In this document: positions 1 to 8,818 of the stretch, piece by piece | Position numbering within the stretch: position 1 is the first letter of the stretch | Layout: the number at the start of each line of letters is the position of its first letter | From: Bacteroidota bacterium | Lineage (GTDB): Bacteria; Bacteroidota; Bacteroidia; Bacteroidales; Prolixibacteraceae | Length of the DNA stretch: 17,076 nucleotides | NCBI GenBank assembly: GCA_030691295.1 | Contig: JAUYEQ010000624.1 | Span: 1 to 17,076, forward strand | Reading direction: 5' to 3' | The notes under the pieces: generated by a model | The model's database searches: none | The model's input: the letters and a program-made list of their open reading frames with translations, nothing else | What the model was told of the DNA's origin: nothing | Position numbers and translations under genes: made by a program

Positions 1-13
1 TTGAATAATTTTC

Positions 14-40
14 AAAAATAATACTAAAAAGTATTTTTCT
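14..40 (-). terminator. weak hairpin downstream of the flippase gene
   Basis: Read on the minus strand, a short AATAC/GTATT stem (20-24 with 31-35) is followed by ATTTTT, directly after the flippase stop codon. The stem is only five A/T-rich pairs, so this is a possible intrinsic terminator and no more. Confidence 0.3.
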
Positions 41-43
41 ACG

Positions 44-1516
44 CTATCGTTTAATAAAACTTTGTATCTCATTTTTTTCAGCTAAAAATACCACCCAAAT
101 AAATGCAGCAAACAGGCTGATATTAAGTACGTATTTCAATATTTCTGAAGATATATTTACCGTTGACGAAATATAATATAAACCGACAGCGACAGCAAAA
201 TAAAGGAGTATTCGTTTCAGGTCGTATTCAACGCGGTAGTATTTCTGCCCAACCACGTATGAAATTACAGTCATGAGCACAAAGCAAATTAACACCGCAT
301 AAGCCGAACCCATGTAACCCATCACCGGAATGAGCCAAATGTTAAACCCAATGGTTAAAACAGCGCCAATTCCGCCAATTACAGCTCCCATCCAGGTTTT
401 ATCCGACAGTTTGTACCAAAGCGAAAGATTAAAATAAATTCCAAGGAAAAGATTTGCCATTAAAACATACGGAACCACTTTTAATCCGGAATGATATTCG
501 GAACCTATTACAATTTTAAAAACATCGATAAACAGTGTGATTCCCAAAAATATAAGCAAGCCGAAAATTATAAAATACTTCATCACATGCGCGTAAATCA
601 GGCGCGAATCGCTGTTTTTCTGGTGACTGAAAAAGAACGGTTCGAATGAATACCGGAAAGCCTGTATAAACATGTTCATCAATACTGCCAGTTTATAATT
701 TGCTCCGTAAATTCCAAGTTGTTCCATCGGTTTTTGGCTGGCTGTTATCAACTCCGGAATTAAAATTTTATCAATATTCTGGTTGATCATTCCGGCAATT
801 CCAACCAGTAGGATAGGGAAGGAGTACCAAAACATTTCACGGAAAAGACCCCAGTCAAAAATCGGTTTTATTTTCCTTATTTCTGGGATGAGCATAAAAA
901 GCGTAATGACAGATGCCAGCAAATTGGATACAAACACGTAACCTACACCAAATTGAGGATTGTAAATGTATTGTATAAAACTGTCGGGATTCGATTTAAG
1001 GATTGAGGGGCAGACCGAAAGAAAAAATAAATTGAAGAAAATGTTGAAGAAAATATTGACCATTTTCAGTGTCGCAAACCTGACTGGTTTTCCTTCGAGC
1101 CGCAAATTGGCAAACGGAATGGCTGTTGCTGCATCGAGCGCCACAATTACAGCCAATAATTTGATGTATTCCTGACTGTTCGGATAGTCGAGAAAACCGG
1201 CAAAACTTCCGGAGAAAATAAATGCGATGGCCACGAAAAACAGCGAACTTCCGAACAGGGAAAATGCACTGGTAGAATAAATTTTATCTTTTTGTTCGCT
1301 CTTGTTGGCAAACCTGAAAAAACCTGTTTCCATACCAAAAGTGAGCATAACCAGCAAAAATGCGATGTACGAATATAAATTAGTCACAATTCCATATTCT
1401 TCAGGAAGAAAAATTCTTGAATAATATGGAACCAACCACCAGTTAAGGAATCGTCCGACAATACTGCTCATTCCATAAATGGCTGTTTCGCCGGCGAGTT
1501 TTTTTAATGCGCCCAC
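44..1516 (-). CDS. polysaccharide/lipopolysaccharide flippase (Wzx/MATE-like, MOP superfamily)
   Basis: Integral inner-membrane protein of about 490 residues with roughly twelve to fourteen hydrophobic segments spread over its whole length. This is the size and pattern of the oligosaccharide flippase / polysaccharide biosynthesis family, which moves undecaprenyl-linked sugar units across the membrane. The N-terminus (LAGETAIYGMSSIVGRFLNW, then PYYSRIFLPEEYGIV) is typical of Bacteroidota members. I place the start at GTG 1514-1516, giving MGALKKLAGETAIYG. The longer frame from TTG at 1546 is unlikely because that codon abuts a good TAnnTTTG promoter element at 1534-1541, so it would lie upstream of the transcript. 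The gene stands alone and is divergent from the cyclotransferase; no glycosyltransferases are nearby, so the substrate cannot be inferred. The family call is firm; the exact glycan is unknown. Confidence 0.88.
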   Translation of the reverse strand: MGALKKLAGETAIYGMSSIVGRFLNWWLVPYYSRIFLPEEYGIVTNLYSYIAFLLVMLTFGMETGFFRFANKSEQKDKIYSTSAFSLFGSSLFFVAIAFIFSGSFAGFLDYPNSQEYIKLLAVIVALDAATAIPFANLRLEGKPVRFATLKMVNIFFNIFFNLFFLSVCPSILKSNPDSFIQYIYNPQFGVGYVFVSNLLASVITLFMLIPEIRKIKPIFDWGLFREMFWYSFPILLVGIAGMINQNIDKILIPELITASQKPMEQLGIYGANYKLAVLMNMFIQAFRYSFEPFFFSHQKNSDSRLIYAHVMKYFIIFGLLIFLGITLFIDVFKIVIGSEYHSGLKVVPYVLMANLFLGIYFNLSLWYKLSDKTWMGAVIGGIGAVLTIGFNIWLIPVMGYMGSAYAVLICFVLMTVISYVVGQKYYRVEYDLKRILLYFAVAVGLYYISSTVNISSEILKYVLNISLFAAFIWVVFLAEKNEIQSFIKR

Positions 1517-1533
1517 AATCTGTAAATTTTGGC

Positions 1534-1541
1534 CAAATATA
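1534..1541 (-). promoter_or_regulatory. Bacteroidota -7 element for the flippase gene
   Basis: The minus strand reads TATATTTG, a perfect TAnnTTTG match. Transcription would begin near 1527, about ten bases before the GTG start at 1516. I see no clear -33 TTG at normal spacing, so this rests on the -7 motif and its position. Confidence 0.5.
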
Positions 1542-1581
1542 TACAAACCTATTCTTTTTGCCTTCTTCTAATTTATTGTTA

Positions 1582-1615
1582 TTTGCAAATTGACTTTTAA
1601 TTTATTTTATCTTTG
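1582..1615 (+). promoter_or_regulatory. promoter of the glutaminyl cyclotransferase gene
   Basis: A -33-like TTTG at 1582-1585 is followed 22 bases later by TATCTTTG at 1608-1615, a perfect TAnnTTTG. Transcription would begin near 1620, leaving a leader of about 25 bases before the ATG at 1646. The upstream TTG at 1613 lies inside the -7 box, which rules it out as the start codon. Confidence 0.6.
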
Positions 1616-1645
1616 AAGCCCATTATATTACTAAAAATTAAAGTA

Positions 1646-2716
1646 ATGAATTTCAGACTATTCGTTGTGTTTATCGTAGTATCTGCATTTATAAGCTCTT
1701 TTTCATGTTCAAGTAAATCGAACCGATCGAGAAAACCAGCGGTTCAAATAAAAATAGAATCGGTAAACAAGAAAATTATTTTTGGTGATGACATCAATAT
1801 TGGTATTTCAGTAAAAGTAAAAGGCGGCGACCTGAAGGAAACCAAAATTTATATTGATTCGGTCTTGGTCACTTCAAGTACTGAAACTGAATTTACTTAT
1901 TCGCTGAAAAATTTTAAAAGTATTGGAAAACATTCAGTAAAAACAGTTGCAACAAAAACCGATGGGATAGAAGGTATTTATTTCAAAACTTTTGAGGTTT
2001 TGTCGGATATTGTTCCTGAAAAATATGGTTATGAGATCGTTAAATCGTTGCCACACAACGAAACATTTTTTACACAAGGATTGGAAATACACAATGGTTA
2101 TTTATATGAAAGTACCGGAGAAAACGGAAAATCAGCCATTTACAAAGTCAATCTTCAAACCGGTAAAGTACTTCAATCGGTAAAACTTGCAGATCGTTAT
2201 TTTGGTGAAGGAATTACTATTTTCAACAACCGCATTTTTCAGCTCACCTATAAAACCAAAGTCGGTTTTGTTTACGAACTGGAAACAATGGCAGTTATTG
2301 ATAGTTTTCATTACGCTTCTCCTGAAGGCTGGGGATTGACCAATGATGGAAAGCAACTGATCATGAGCGATGGCACCAATATTCTTACTTATCTCGACCC
2401 TGTAAGTTATAAACCGGTAAAAAAAGTTCAGGTGTACGACGATAAAAATCCTGTTTTATACCTGAACGAGCTTGAATATTCGGATGGATTTATTTATGCG
2501 AATGTTTGGACTACCAATCTGATTGTAAAAATAGATCCTGAAAGTGGCAAAGTACTGTCTAAAATAGATTTGGACGGTATTCTAACCATGATAAAATCTG
2601 AAAAACAAGTTGATGTTTTAAATGGCATAGCGATAGATCCGGTCACAAAAAAAATGTATGTAACCGGAAAATTATATCCTAAACTGTTTGAAATTAAACT
2701 TGTTAAAAAAGGGTAG
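1646..2716 (+). CDS. glutaminyl-peptide cyclotransferase (glutamine cyclotransferase family), probable lipoprotein
   Basis: A 356-residue exported protein. The N-terminus is a hydrophobic signal (residues 5-20) ending in SSFSC, so Cys21 is the likely lipidation site, although Phe at -2 and Ser at -3 make the lipobox imperfect. Residues of about 30-125 look like a beta-sandwich domain. From about residue 130 come the family's landmarks: [39 protein letters not shown] and LNGIAIDP near the end, fitting the five-bladed beta-propeller glutamine cyclotransferase family (PF05096). These enzymes cyclise N-terminal glutamine to pyroglutamate; this one would act in the periplasm or at the cell surface. 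The start is ATG 1646 rather than TTG 1613, because the latter is part of the promoter. The last 14 bases overlap the 3' end of the convergent ruvB. The propeller-family call is strong; enzymatic activity is inferred. Confidence 0.85.
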   Translation: MNFRLFVVFIVVSAFISSFSCSSKSNRSRKPAVQIKIESVNKKIIFGDDINIGISVKVKGGDLKETKIYIDSVLVTSSTETEFTYSLKNFKSIGKHSVKTVATKTDGIEGIYFKTFEVLSDIVPEKYGYEIVKSLPHNETFFTQGLEIHNGYLYESTGENGKSAIYKVNLQTGKVLQSVKLADRYFGEGITIFNNRIFQLTYKTKVGFVYELETMAVIDSFHYASPEGWGLTNDGKQLIMSDGTNILTYLDPVSYKPVKKVQVYDDKNPVLYLNELEYSDGFIYANVWTTNLIVKIDPESGKVLSKIDLDGILTMIKSEKQVDVLNGIAIDPVTKKMYVTGKLYPKLFEIKLVKKG

Positions 2717-3728
2717 GGGTGTCGCCGTATTTAATTTTTCCCAGGTGTTTATAAGCCAGTTCAGTAACTTCCCTTCCCCGCGGTGTGCGTTTTAAAAATC
2801 CTTCCATTATCAGGAAAGGTTCATACACTTCTTCAATGGTTCCGGTGTCTTCGCCAACAGCAGTTGCAATTGTTGATAAACCAACAGGCCCGCCCTTAAA
2901 TTTATCGATAATGGTTGTTAAAATTTTATTATCCATTTCATCCAAACCATACTTGTCGATGTTCAGCGCATCCAATGCGTACAAAGTAATATCGATATCT
3001 ATTTCACCATTGCCTTTTACCTGGGCAAAATCTCTTACGCGGCGCAACAAAGCATTTACAATTCTGGGAGTTCCGCGACTTCTTGATGCAATAGAAACAG
3101 CTGCCTGATCTTCAATTTTCACATTCAGGATATAAGCCGAGCGTTTTACTATTTTTGTAAGTATATCAACGTCGTAGTATTCGAGATGCGATTTTATGCC
3201 GAAACGAGCCCGTAGGGGACTTGTTAATAAACCAGAGCGTGTAGTTGCGCCAATCAAGGTAAAAGGGTTTAATTCGATCTGAATGGACCGCGCACTGGGT
3301 CCCTTGTCAATCATGATATCTATCTTGTAATCCTCCATTGCTGAATACAGGTATTCTTCTACAATTGGGCTCAAGCGGTGAATTTCGTCGATAAACAAAA
3401 CAGAATTGGGTTCAAGGTTTGTTAACAATCCAGCCAAATCTCCGGGTTTGTCCAATACCGGCCCGGATGTTAGTTTCAGCGAAACACCCAATTCATTGGC
3501 AATAATATTTGAAAGTGTGGTTTTTCCCAGACCGGGTGGGCCGTGCAGTAGAACATGATCCAAAGCCTCGCCACGCATTTTTGCAGCTTTGACAAATATT
3601 TTCAGGTTTTCAACAATTTTACTCTGCCCGCTAAAATCATCGAATTCAAGCGGCCTTAATTGTTTGTCAATATCTTTGTCATTATCCGGGACACATTCTT
3701 CCCTGAAATCAAAATGTTCGTTCATCAT
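2703..3728 (-). CDS. ruvB: Holliday junction branch migration DNA helicase RuvB
   Basis: A 341-residue AAA+ motor that, with RuvA, drives branch migration of Holliday junctions in recombinational repair. Visible motifs are the [11 protein letters not shown] entry segment (25-35), Walker [10 protein letters not shown] (63-71), Walker B DEIH (114-117), the [18 protein letters not shown] sensor/arginine-finger region, and a C-terminal winged helix containing [22 protein letters not shown]. Length and motif order are normal for the family. Two adjacent ATG codons (3726-3728 and 3723-3725) are equally possible starts. A TACATTTG box at 3745-3752 gives it its own promoter. It follows the receiver gene on the same strand with a gap of 65 bases. 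ruvA and ruvC are not in the window. The 3' end overlaps the convergent cyclotransferase gene. Confidence 0.97.
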   Translation of the reverse strand: MMNEHFDFREECVPDNDKDIDKQLRPLEFDDFSGQSKIVENLKIFVKAAKMRGEALDHVLLHGPPGLGKTTLSNIIANELGVSLKLTSGPVLDKPGDLAGLLTNLEPNSVLFIDEIHRLSPIVEEYLYSAMEDYKIDIMIDKGPSARSIQIELNPFTLIGATTRSGLLTSPLRARFGIKSHLEYYDVDILTKIVKRSAYILNVKIEDQAAVSIASRSRGTPRIVNALLRRVRDFAQVKGNGEIDIDITLYALDALNIDKYGLDEMDNKILTTIIDKFKGGPVGLSTIATAVGEDTGTIEEVYEPFLIMEGFLKRTPRGREVTELAYKHLGKIKYGDTPTLF

Positions 3729-3744
3729 TAGCTTTTAATCAGGC

Positions 3745-3752
3745 CAAATGTA
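3745..3752 (-). promoter_or_regulatory. -7 element for ruvB
   Basis: The minus strand reads TACATTTG, a perfect TAnnTTTG, about 16 bases upstream of the first ATG. Transcription would start near 3738 with a very short leader. No convincing -33 element was found. Confidence 0.45.
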
Positions 3753-3793
3753 AACAAATTAAGCTGGATGCTGAAGAATAGGATTCGATAAAA

Positions 3794-4183
3794 TCAACTA
3801 ATTATATTCAATTCGCTGAAGATTACATTGAGTTTTTCGATATCAAACGGCTTCGACATAAAATCGTCCATTCCGAATGATATGCATGTATCACGATCAT
3901 TATCCATTGTATTTGCAGTAAGCGCTATGATAGGAGTTCTTGAATCTGAATTATTATTTTTTTCATCTTCCCTTATTTGGATCGTAGCTTCAAGCCCATC
4001 CATCACCGGCATCATGATATCCATCAAAATAACGTCAAATTTATTCGTACGAAATATCTGAACTGCCTCCAAACCATTGTTGGCAATAGTTACTTCGTGA
4101 TTATACTTTTTTAAACTAAACGTTACGATACGCTGGTTTAAAAGATTATCCTCCACCAATAATATTTTAAGTCTCTCTCCCAT
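3794..4183 (-). CDS. stand-alone response-regulator receiver domain (CheY-like)
   Basis: A 129-residue protein that is a receiver domain only, with no output domain. The key residues are in place: acidic pair Glu11-Asp12 (LLVEDNLLNQ), phospho-acceptor Asp55 (VILMDIMMPVMDG), switch Thr89 (IIALTAN) and Lys111 (MSKPF). The sequence resembles the receiver domains fused to hybrid histidine kinases, so it probably takes part in a phosphorelay or binds a partner protein. No kinase is nearby, so partner and process are unknown. It starts at ATG 4181-4183 after a purine-rich AAAGAG. The best promoter candidate lies about 250 bases upstream (4432-4460), implying a long leader. Confidence 0.9.
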   Translation of the reverse strand: MGERLKILLVEDNLLNQRIVTFSLKKYNHEVTIANNGLEAVQIFRTNKFDVILMDIMMPVMDGLEATIQIREDEKNNNSDSRTPIIALTANTMDNDRDTCISFGMDDFMSKPFDIEKLNVIFSELNIIS

Positions 4184-4431
4184 TGTTGCTCTTTCTAATC
4201 ACCCAATACTGTTTATTCCGAAAAAAGGAAAAAGGATACCCTCATTTTTCATTTATTTACACATTATTATAATTATTATTTTAAATATAATTAAAAAGAA
4301 TGAATATGAATATGTCCTGTTAGTTCGTTTGATATCTTTTTATTGTTTCGCTTGCATTTTTAAAAATGGTATTTTTATATTCTTTTTTAAACGGGTTATT
4401 AACAACGTAAAGTAATGAAAGCAAATTTAAT

Positions 4432-4460
4432 AGCCTTTATAATAACATCTGTTGATTCAA
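4432..4460 (-). promoter_or_regulatory. candidate promoter for the receiver gene
   Basis: The minus strand carries ATTG (at 4457-4460 on the plus numbering, seen there as CAA) and, 18 bases further on, TAAATTTG (4432-4439), matching the -33/-7 pattern of this phylum. Transcription would start near 4426 and leave a leader of about 240 bases. In such AT-rich DNA a chance match is possible. Confidence 0.35.
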
Positions 4461-4580
4461 TTTGTTTTTAATAAATTTATACCGCAAAATAACCACAATT
4501 TTGTTGATTCACGGTACAATTAGTATTTGTTAATTTTTCTTGTCTTTTCCGAAAAAATATCTAATACAAATATCAATCTA

Positions 4581-4588
4581 TATCTTTG
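4581..4588 (+). promoter_or_regulatory. -7 element of the DUF4175-to-uvrC operon
   Basis: TATCTTTG is a perfect TAnnTTTG, identical to the box upstream of the cyclotransferase gene. Transcription would begin near 4594, giving a leader of about 95 bases before ATG 4690. No TTG lies at the usual -33 spacing. Confidence 0.45.
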
Positions 4589-4689
4589 TCATTAGTTTTT
4601 GATATTTTACCTGAACTTATAAACAATGAATTTAAATTTCTGTTTAAAAGTTAATATTTTAATTGGTTATAAATGAATGGCTTGTACTG

Positions 4690-7600
4690 ATGGATAAAAA
4701 CTATAAACAGTTTGTTGATAAGCTAAATTCGTATATTCGGAAGTTTTACCTTTATCAGTTGATGAGGGGTTTAATGCTTTTTATACTGCTGGTAATTGTT
4801 TATTGGGGCAGCGTATCGCTTCTTGAATACTTTAGCTATTTCGATCCAAAGGTTAAATTAAGCATTGCTATTTTCACTATATTACTTACTTTATTTATTT
4901 TTATCTACTTCATAATCAAACCATTTATTAAATTGTTGGGTCTTGGAAAAATATTAACATTTTACGATGTTTCAACACATTTAAGTAAAAAGTATCCTGA
5001 AATTAAAGACCGTTTAATCAACATCATTGAATTATCAAGTGAAGCTCATTCAAATTATTCCGATGAGTTGACAAAAGCAAGTATTGATCAGAAAATTGAT
5101 GAGTTAAAAGTATTTTCATTTTCTGATGCTATACGACTGAAAGATTTGAAGATACTTTTTATTTCATTTTTAGGAGTATTTCTATTATTTTCTGTATGGT
5201 TTATTAGTTTTCCTGAATTATTTAAGGAAAGTTCAGTTCGCTTAATAAGGTATCAGCAGAAATTTGAAAAACCGGCTCCTTTTACTTTTATCCTCGAAAA
5301 TACCGATCTGGAAGTGATAATGGGTGAATCTATTGATTTACAATTGCTTTGTAAGGGTAAAGAAATCCCGGAGATGGTGTATGTAAATATAGGAGGAAAT
5401 AACTTTTTAATGACGAAGGAAAACGATGGTTTTAAATATACCATCGAAAATGTAAATAGTTCATTTTCAATATATTTTACAGATAAAAAGTACGTTTCAG
5501 AAGGATATAAAATTTCAGTAATAAACAAACCTTTTGTTTCAGAATTTACGCTGGATATTCAATCTCCGGGTTACACCGGGTTACAAACCCAAACGCTTCA
5601 TAATATTGGTGATTTAAAAATAGCTTCAGGCTCAACCATACTTTGGAAATTTAAAACTGTGGATACCGACAGTTTGGAAATAATATTCAATGACAGTTCA
5701 AAAATTTCAGGTATTAGGAATGGAAACTCATTTAAAGTAAAGAAAACATTTTTGACCAATGCTGAATACCGCATTTCAATTAAGAATTCTAGATTGAAAG
5801 ATGAAAACAGTCTTATTTATAGGGTTCAGGTTATTCCCGATTTATTTTCTGAAATAAAGGTGGTACAGGTTAGCGATTCCATTGATTTTAGAAGATTTCA
5901 TTTTAAAGGCAATATAATTGACGATTACGGATTTCATAAGTTGGCATTTGTCTTAAATGTTGAGGGAAAAGACAGTATCATTAGTATTCCGGTTACACCT
6001 TATTTTCTAAATCAGGATTTTTATTATTCATTTGACTTTGAATCGGTTAAAAGTTTGGGTAAATCGTTTAAGTATTACTTTTCAGTTTATGATAACGATT
6101 ATATCAATCATTTTAAAAGAACTATCAGCGAAACTTTTACATTTAGTTTTCCGGATTATCAGGAAATACTTGCAAAAGAAAACTCGGATATGAATTCAAT
6201 TGATCAACTGATAAAAAAGAGTTCAAAGCTTACAGAAGAAATTCAGATGGAATTTGAGAACTTTAAAATGAAACAGATTAATTCGAATATATCGGATTAT
6301 GAAAAATTTCAAACAGTTAAGGATATTGTAAATAAAAAGAATGAACTGGAAAATGTGTTGGAACAGATTGCTCAGCAAAATAAGGATGCCAATAGATTTT
6401 TGAATTCGTTTTCGGAGGATAAAGCTGAAATACTGAAAAAGCAACAGCAAATTGACGAACTTTTGAATGAAGTTTTTAGTGATGAATTGAAAAAGTTGTT
6501 CGAGGAATTTAATGAACTGGCCAAACAATTTGATCCGAAAAAGTTTGATCAGTTATCGAAGGAGATGAATACCGGGTTGGACGATCTTTCAAAACAATTG
6601 GATAAAAATATGCAGTTGCTTAAAAAATTGAAGGTGGAACAAAAAGTTGAAAGGGTTTTGGATGAGTTGAAAAAGTTGGCGGTTTCAGAAAAACAAATTC
6701 AGGAAGATATAAAAGACAAGGATAATTTAAGTGAATCCGGTGAATCGGAAAAGAAAAATTTTAATCATTTAGACGAGATTGAGAAGGATTATAAGGATGC
6801 GCTTGATTTTAATAAGACCTTGGAGAAACCGATGAATTTATTTGATCTCGGAAATGAATTCAAAGATATCAAGGAAAACTATCAGGAAATTTTAAAAGAA
6901 GTTGAAAAGAAAAACCGCAAAAAAGCTTCTGATGGGATAGGGGAGAATGTAAAAAGTTTGGAAGAGTTGGCTTTTTCAATCGATCAAATGTTGAAGAGTA
7001 ATAAGAAGAAAGAGAACAAAGTAAATATTGAGGATATAAAACAAATTCTTGATAATTTGATTTTGGTTTCTTTTGAACAGGAAAATTTGCTGAAAACGCT
7101 AACTAAAATTGATTATAATAATCCGCTTATAAATGAGTTGAAAGTAAAACAAAAGAGTATGCAGCGGCAGGTTGAATTTGTGAAGGATTCGCTTTATGCA
7201 TTGTCGAAACGTACGCCTGAAATCAGTTCAATCATCAACAAGGAATTATTGTCGTTGGAAAGCAATGTTGGTTATTCATTCGATAATCTTGAATCAGGAA
7301 ATATTGGAGGTTCAAGAATGTATCAGCAATACGGTATTACGGCTGCCAATAATTTAGCTTTGTTTTTAAGCGAAGCGCTTGATAACATTAAGAAGCAGGA
7401 AGAAGCTGCCGGAAGTGGCGAAGGAGATTGTGAGAAGCCTGGCGGAAAGGGTTCAAAACCAAGCATAGGTGCGCTTAAAGAAAGTCAAAATTCTATAAAA
7501 GAGCAATTGCAGAAAATGATCGATCAGATGAAAAGTGGCGATATGGGCAAAATGGGTAGAAGTATAGGTCAAACCATTGCACAACAGGAGATTATGCAAC

Positions 7601-7974
7601 AATTGATTCGTGATATGCTTAATGGTACTTCGGTCGGGAAAGAGGCAAAAGGGCAGTTGCAGGCAATCGATCAGTTGTTGGAACAATCGAGAAAAGATTT
7701 AATTAACCGTAACATTAGCAATGAGTTGATAAATCGACAGAACTTAATTTTATCAAAATTACTTGAAGCCGAAAAATCCGAAATTGAACGGGATTTTGAG
7801 GATGAAAGGGAATCGAAAACAGCCAAAGATATAAAGAAAGCCAACCCTGAAGATTATTTCGAGTTTAATAACAAAACCAAAAATGAGAATGAACTGTTGA
7901 AAAGGAGCAACTATCAATTGCGTAATTTTTACGATCAGAAATACAACAACTTTTTAAACCAGATTAAGAATTAA
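4690..7974 (+). CDS. DUF4175-like large membrane-anchored coiled-coil protein
   Basis: A 1094-residue protein of unknown function. The N-terminus carries hydrophobic segments at about 28-45 and 57-76 and a third at about 153-172. A large extracytoplasmic-looking beta-rich part follows (about 180-480), then a long Lys/Glu/Gln-rich stretch of predicted coiled coil (about 500-900), a short Gly-rich linker (SGEGDCEKPGGKGSKPS) and another helical charged C-terminus with many Gln and Met residues. The architecture and position match the DUF4175-type proteins found in this operon in other Bacteroidota (from memory, not searched). I start it at ATG 4690 (MDKNYKQF), not at the TTG nine codons upstream. 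It is the first gene of the operon, and the next gene begins two bases after its stop. The biochemical role is unknown; a structural or envelope function is plausible. Confidence 0.75.
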   Translation: MDKNYKQFVDKLNSYIRKFYLYQLMRGLMLFILLVIVYWGSVSLLEYFSYFDPKVKLSIAIFTILLTLFIFIYFIIKPFIKLLGLGKILTFYDVSTHLSKKYPEIKDRLINIIELSSEAHSNYSDELTKASIDQKIDELKVFSFSDAIRLKDLKILFISFLGVFLLFSVWFISFPELFKESSVRLIRYQQKFEKPAPFTFILENTDLEVIMGESIDLQLLCKGKEIPEMVYVNIGGNNFLMTKENDGFKYTIENVNSSFSIYFTDKKYVSEGYKISVINKPFVSEFTLDIQSPGYTGLQTQTLHNIGDLKIASGSTILWKFKTVDTDSLEIIFNDSSKISGIRNGNSFKVKKTFLTNAEYRISIKNSRLKDENSLIYRVQVIPDLFSEIKVVQVSDSIDFRRFHFKGNIIDDYGFHKLAFVLNVEGKDSIISIPVTPYFLNQDFYYSFDFESVKSLGKSFKYYFSVYDNDYINHFKRTISETFTFSFPDYQEILAKENSDMNSIDQLIKKSSKLTEEIQMEFENFKMKQINSNISDYEKFQTVKDIVNKKNELENVLEQIAQQNKDANRFLNSFSEDKAEILKKQQQIDELLNEVFSDELKKLFEEFNELAKQFDPKKFDQLSKEMNTGLDDLSKQLDKNMQLLKKLKVEQKVERVLDELKKLAVSEKQIQEDIKDKDNLSESGESEKKNFNHLDEIEKDYKDALDFNKTLEKPMNLFDLGNEFKDIKENYQEILKEVEKKNRKKASDGIGENVKSLEELAFSIDQMLKSNKKKENKVNIEDIKQILDNLILVSFEQENLLKTLTKIDYNNPLINELKVKQKSMQRQVEFVKDSLYALSKRTPEISSIINKELLSLESNVGYSFDNLESGNIGGSRMYQQYGITAANNLALFLSEALDNIKKQEEAAGSGEGDCEKPGGKGSKPSIGALKESQNSIKEQLQKMIDQMKSGDMGKMGRSIGQTIAQQEIMQQLIRDMLNGTSVGKEAKGQLQAIDQLLEQSRKDLINRNISNELINRQNLILSKLLEAEKSEIERDFEDERESKTAKDIKKANPEDYFEFNNKTKNENELLKRSNYQLRNFYDQKYNNFLNQIKN

Positions 7975-7976
7975 AT

Positions 7977-8378
7977 TTGGAACGCTCTTTAGTCATATCT
8001 TCACATCTGACGAACATAAATAAAGTCAGAATTTTTCTAGAGAAATATTTTGAAGAATTTTCTTTAAGCAGGGATTTTTTTAATCATGTTTTTCTGGGAA
8101 TTAGCGAAGCCGTTTGTAATGCAATTTTACACGGAAATCAATTAAATACTGAAAAGAGTGTATTTATTAAACTGAATTTATTCGGTAATCAATTACATGT
8201 TGAAGTGGAGGATGAAGGCGATGGGTTTTGCGATACTTTATTATTTGATCCTACTTTGCCGGAAAATATTAAATGTGAAAGCGGACGTGGAATTTATATC
8301 ATACGTCAAATTGCCGATGAATTAGTTTTTAAGGAGGATGGAAGAAAAATATATATGTTATTTACGATAGAAGAATGA
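7977..8378 (+). CDS. RsbW/SpoIIAB-like serine kinase or anti-sigma ATP-binding protein (HATPase_c)
   Basis: A 133-residue GHKL-fold ATPase domain on its own. It shows the N-box with Glu44 and Asn48 (GISEAVCNAILHGN), the G1 box Asp79 (EDEGDGF, 78-84) and the G2 box GRGIYI (103-108). These are the ATP and Mg2+ contacts of anti-sigma serine kinases such as RsbW and SpoIIAB. No sigma factor or STAS antagonist is next to it, so its target is unknown. The only usable start is TTG at 7977: the family's conserved N-terminal strand (SLVISSHL) begins at once, and no earlier or nearby ATG is in frame. It lies two bases after the DUF4175-like stop and overlaps ybeY by four bases (ATGA), so translation of the three genes is probably coupled. 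Confidence 0.85.
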   Translation: MERSLVISSHLTNINKVRIFLEKYFEEFSLSRDFFNHVFLGISEAVCNAILHGNQLNTEKSVFIKLNLFGNQLHVEVEDEGDGFCDTLLFDPTLPENIKCESGRGIYIIRQIADELVFKEDGRKIYMLFTIEE

Positions 8379-8797
8379 GTATTAATTATTGTATTGAAGA
8401 TGTTCCTGCTCCGAAGATTCAGAAACGAAAAATAACCAGCTGGATTAAAGAAACTGTTATTTCTGAAGGTAAAACATTGGGAGATATTTCTTTTGTTTTT
8501 TGTTCTGATGATTATTTGCTTGAAGTTAATAAGCAATATCTTAATCACGATTATTTTACCGATATCATTACGTTTGATTATGTAGAGGATGGAGTTATTT
8601 CCGGCGATATTTTTATAAGTTGTGATCGGGTAAAAGAGAATGCTTCGGCGTTTAAAACAGGTTTTGAAAATGAATTATTACGAATTGTAATTCACGGAGT
8701 TCTTCATCTGTTGGGATATAAAGATAAAAGTAAAAAAGACAAACTATTGATGACTCAAAAGGAAGATTTTTACCTGGCGTTATTATCAAAGAGTTGA
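8375..8797 (+). CDS. ybeY: endoribonuclease YbeY, 16S rRNA maturation and ribosome quality control
   Basis: A 140-residue metal-dependent RNase that helps process the 3' end of 16S rRNA. Family landmarks are LNHDYFTDIITFDY (56-69), GDIFIS (77-82) and the metal site HGVLHLLGY (107-115). His107 and His111 are present, but where the classical pattern HGxLHLxGYDH has its third metal-binding His, this protein has Asp117 (GYKDK). From memory, Asp at this position is common in Bacteroidota YbeY, so I read it as a lineage variant and not a loss of function. The start ATG overlaps the stop of the ATPase gene. Length is normal, and mnmG follows after 21 bases. Confidence 0.93.
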   Translation: MSINYCIEDVPAPKIQKRKITSWIKETVISEGKTLGDISFVFCSDDYLLEVNKQYLNHDYFTDIITFDYVEDGVISGDIFISCDRVKENASAFKTGFENELLRIVIHGVLHLLGYKDKSKKDKLLMTQKEDFYLALLSKS

Positions 8798-8818
8798 TTA
8801 ATAAATAAATAAAGAGAG

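Larger units (their letters stand above)
4184..4689. other. gene-free AT-rich divergent intergenic region
   Basis: About 500 bases separate the receiver gene (minus) from the long operon (plus). The region is strongly AT-rich with no plausible gene. It holds one two-part promoter candidate on the minus strand (4432-4460) and a -7 element on the plus strand (4581-4588). I see no strong hairpin, repeat or RNA gene in it. Confidence 0.6.

Noticed and set aside
4663..4689. TTG start nine codons upstream for the DUF4175-like protein
   Set aside because: ATG 4690 gives a natural N-terminus (MDKNYKQF), and the extra residues show no conserved feature.
6223..6528. Open frame on the minus strand inside the DUF4175-like gene
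   Set aside because: It is antisense to a Lys/Glu-rich coiled-coil region, giving a low-complexity Phe/Leu/Ile product; a shadow frame.
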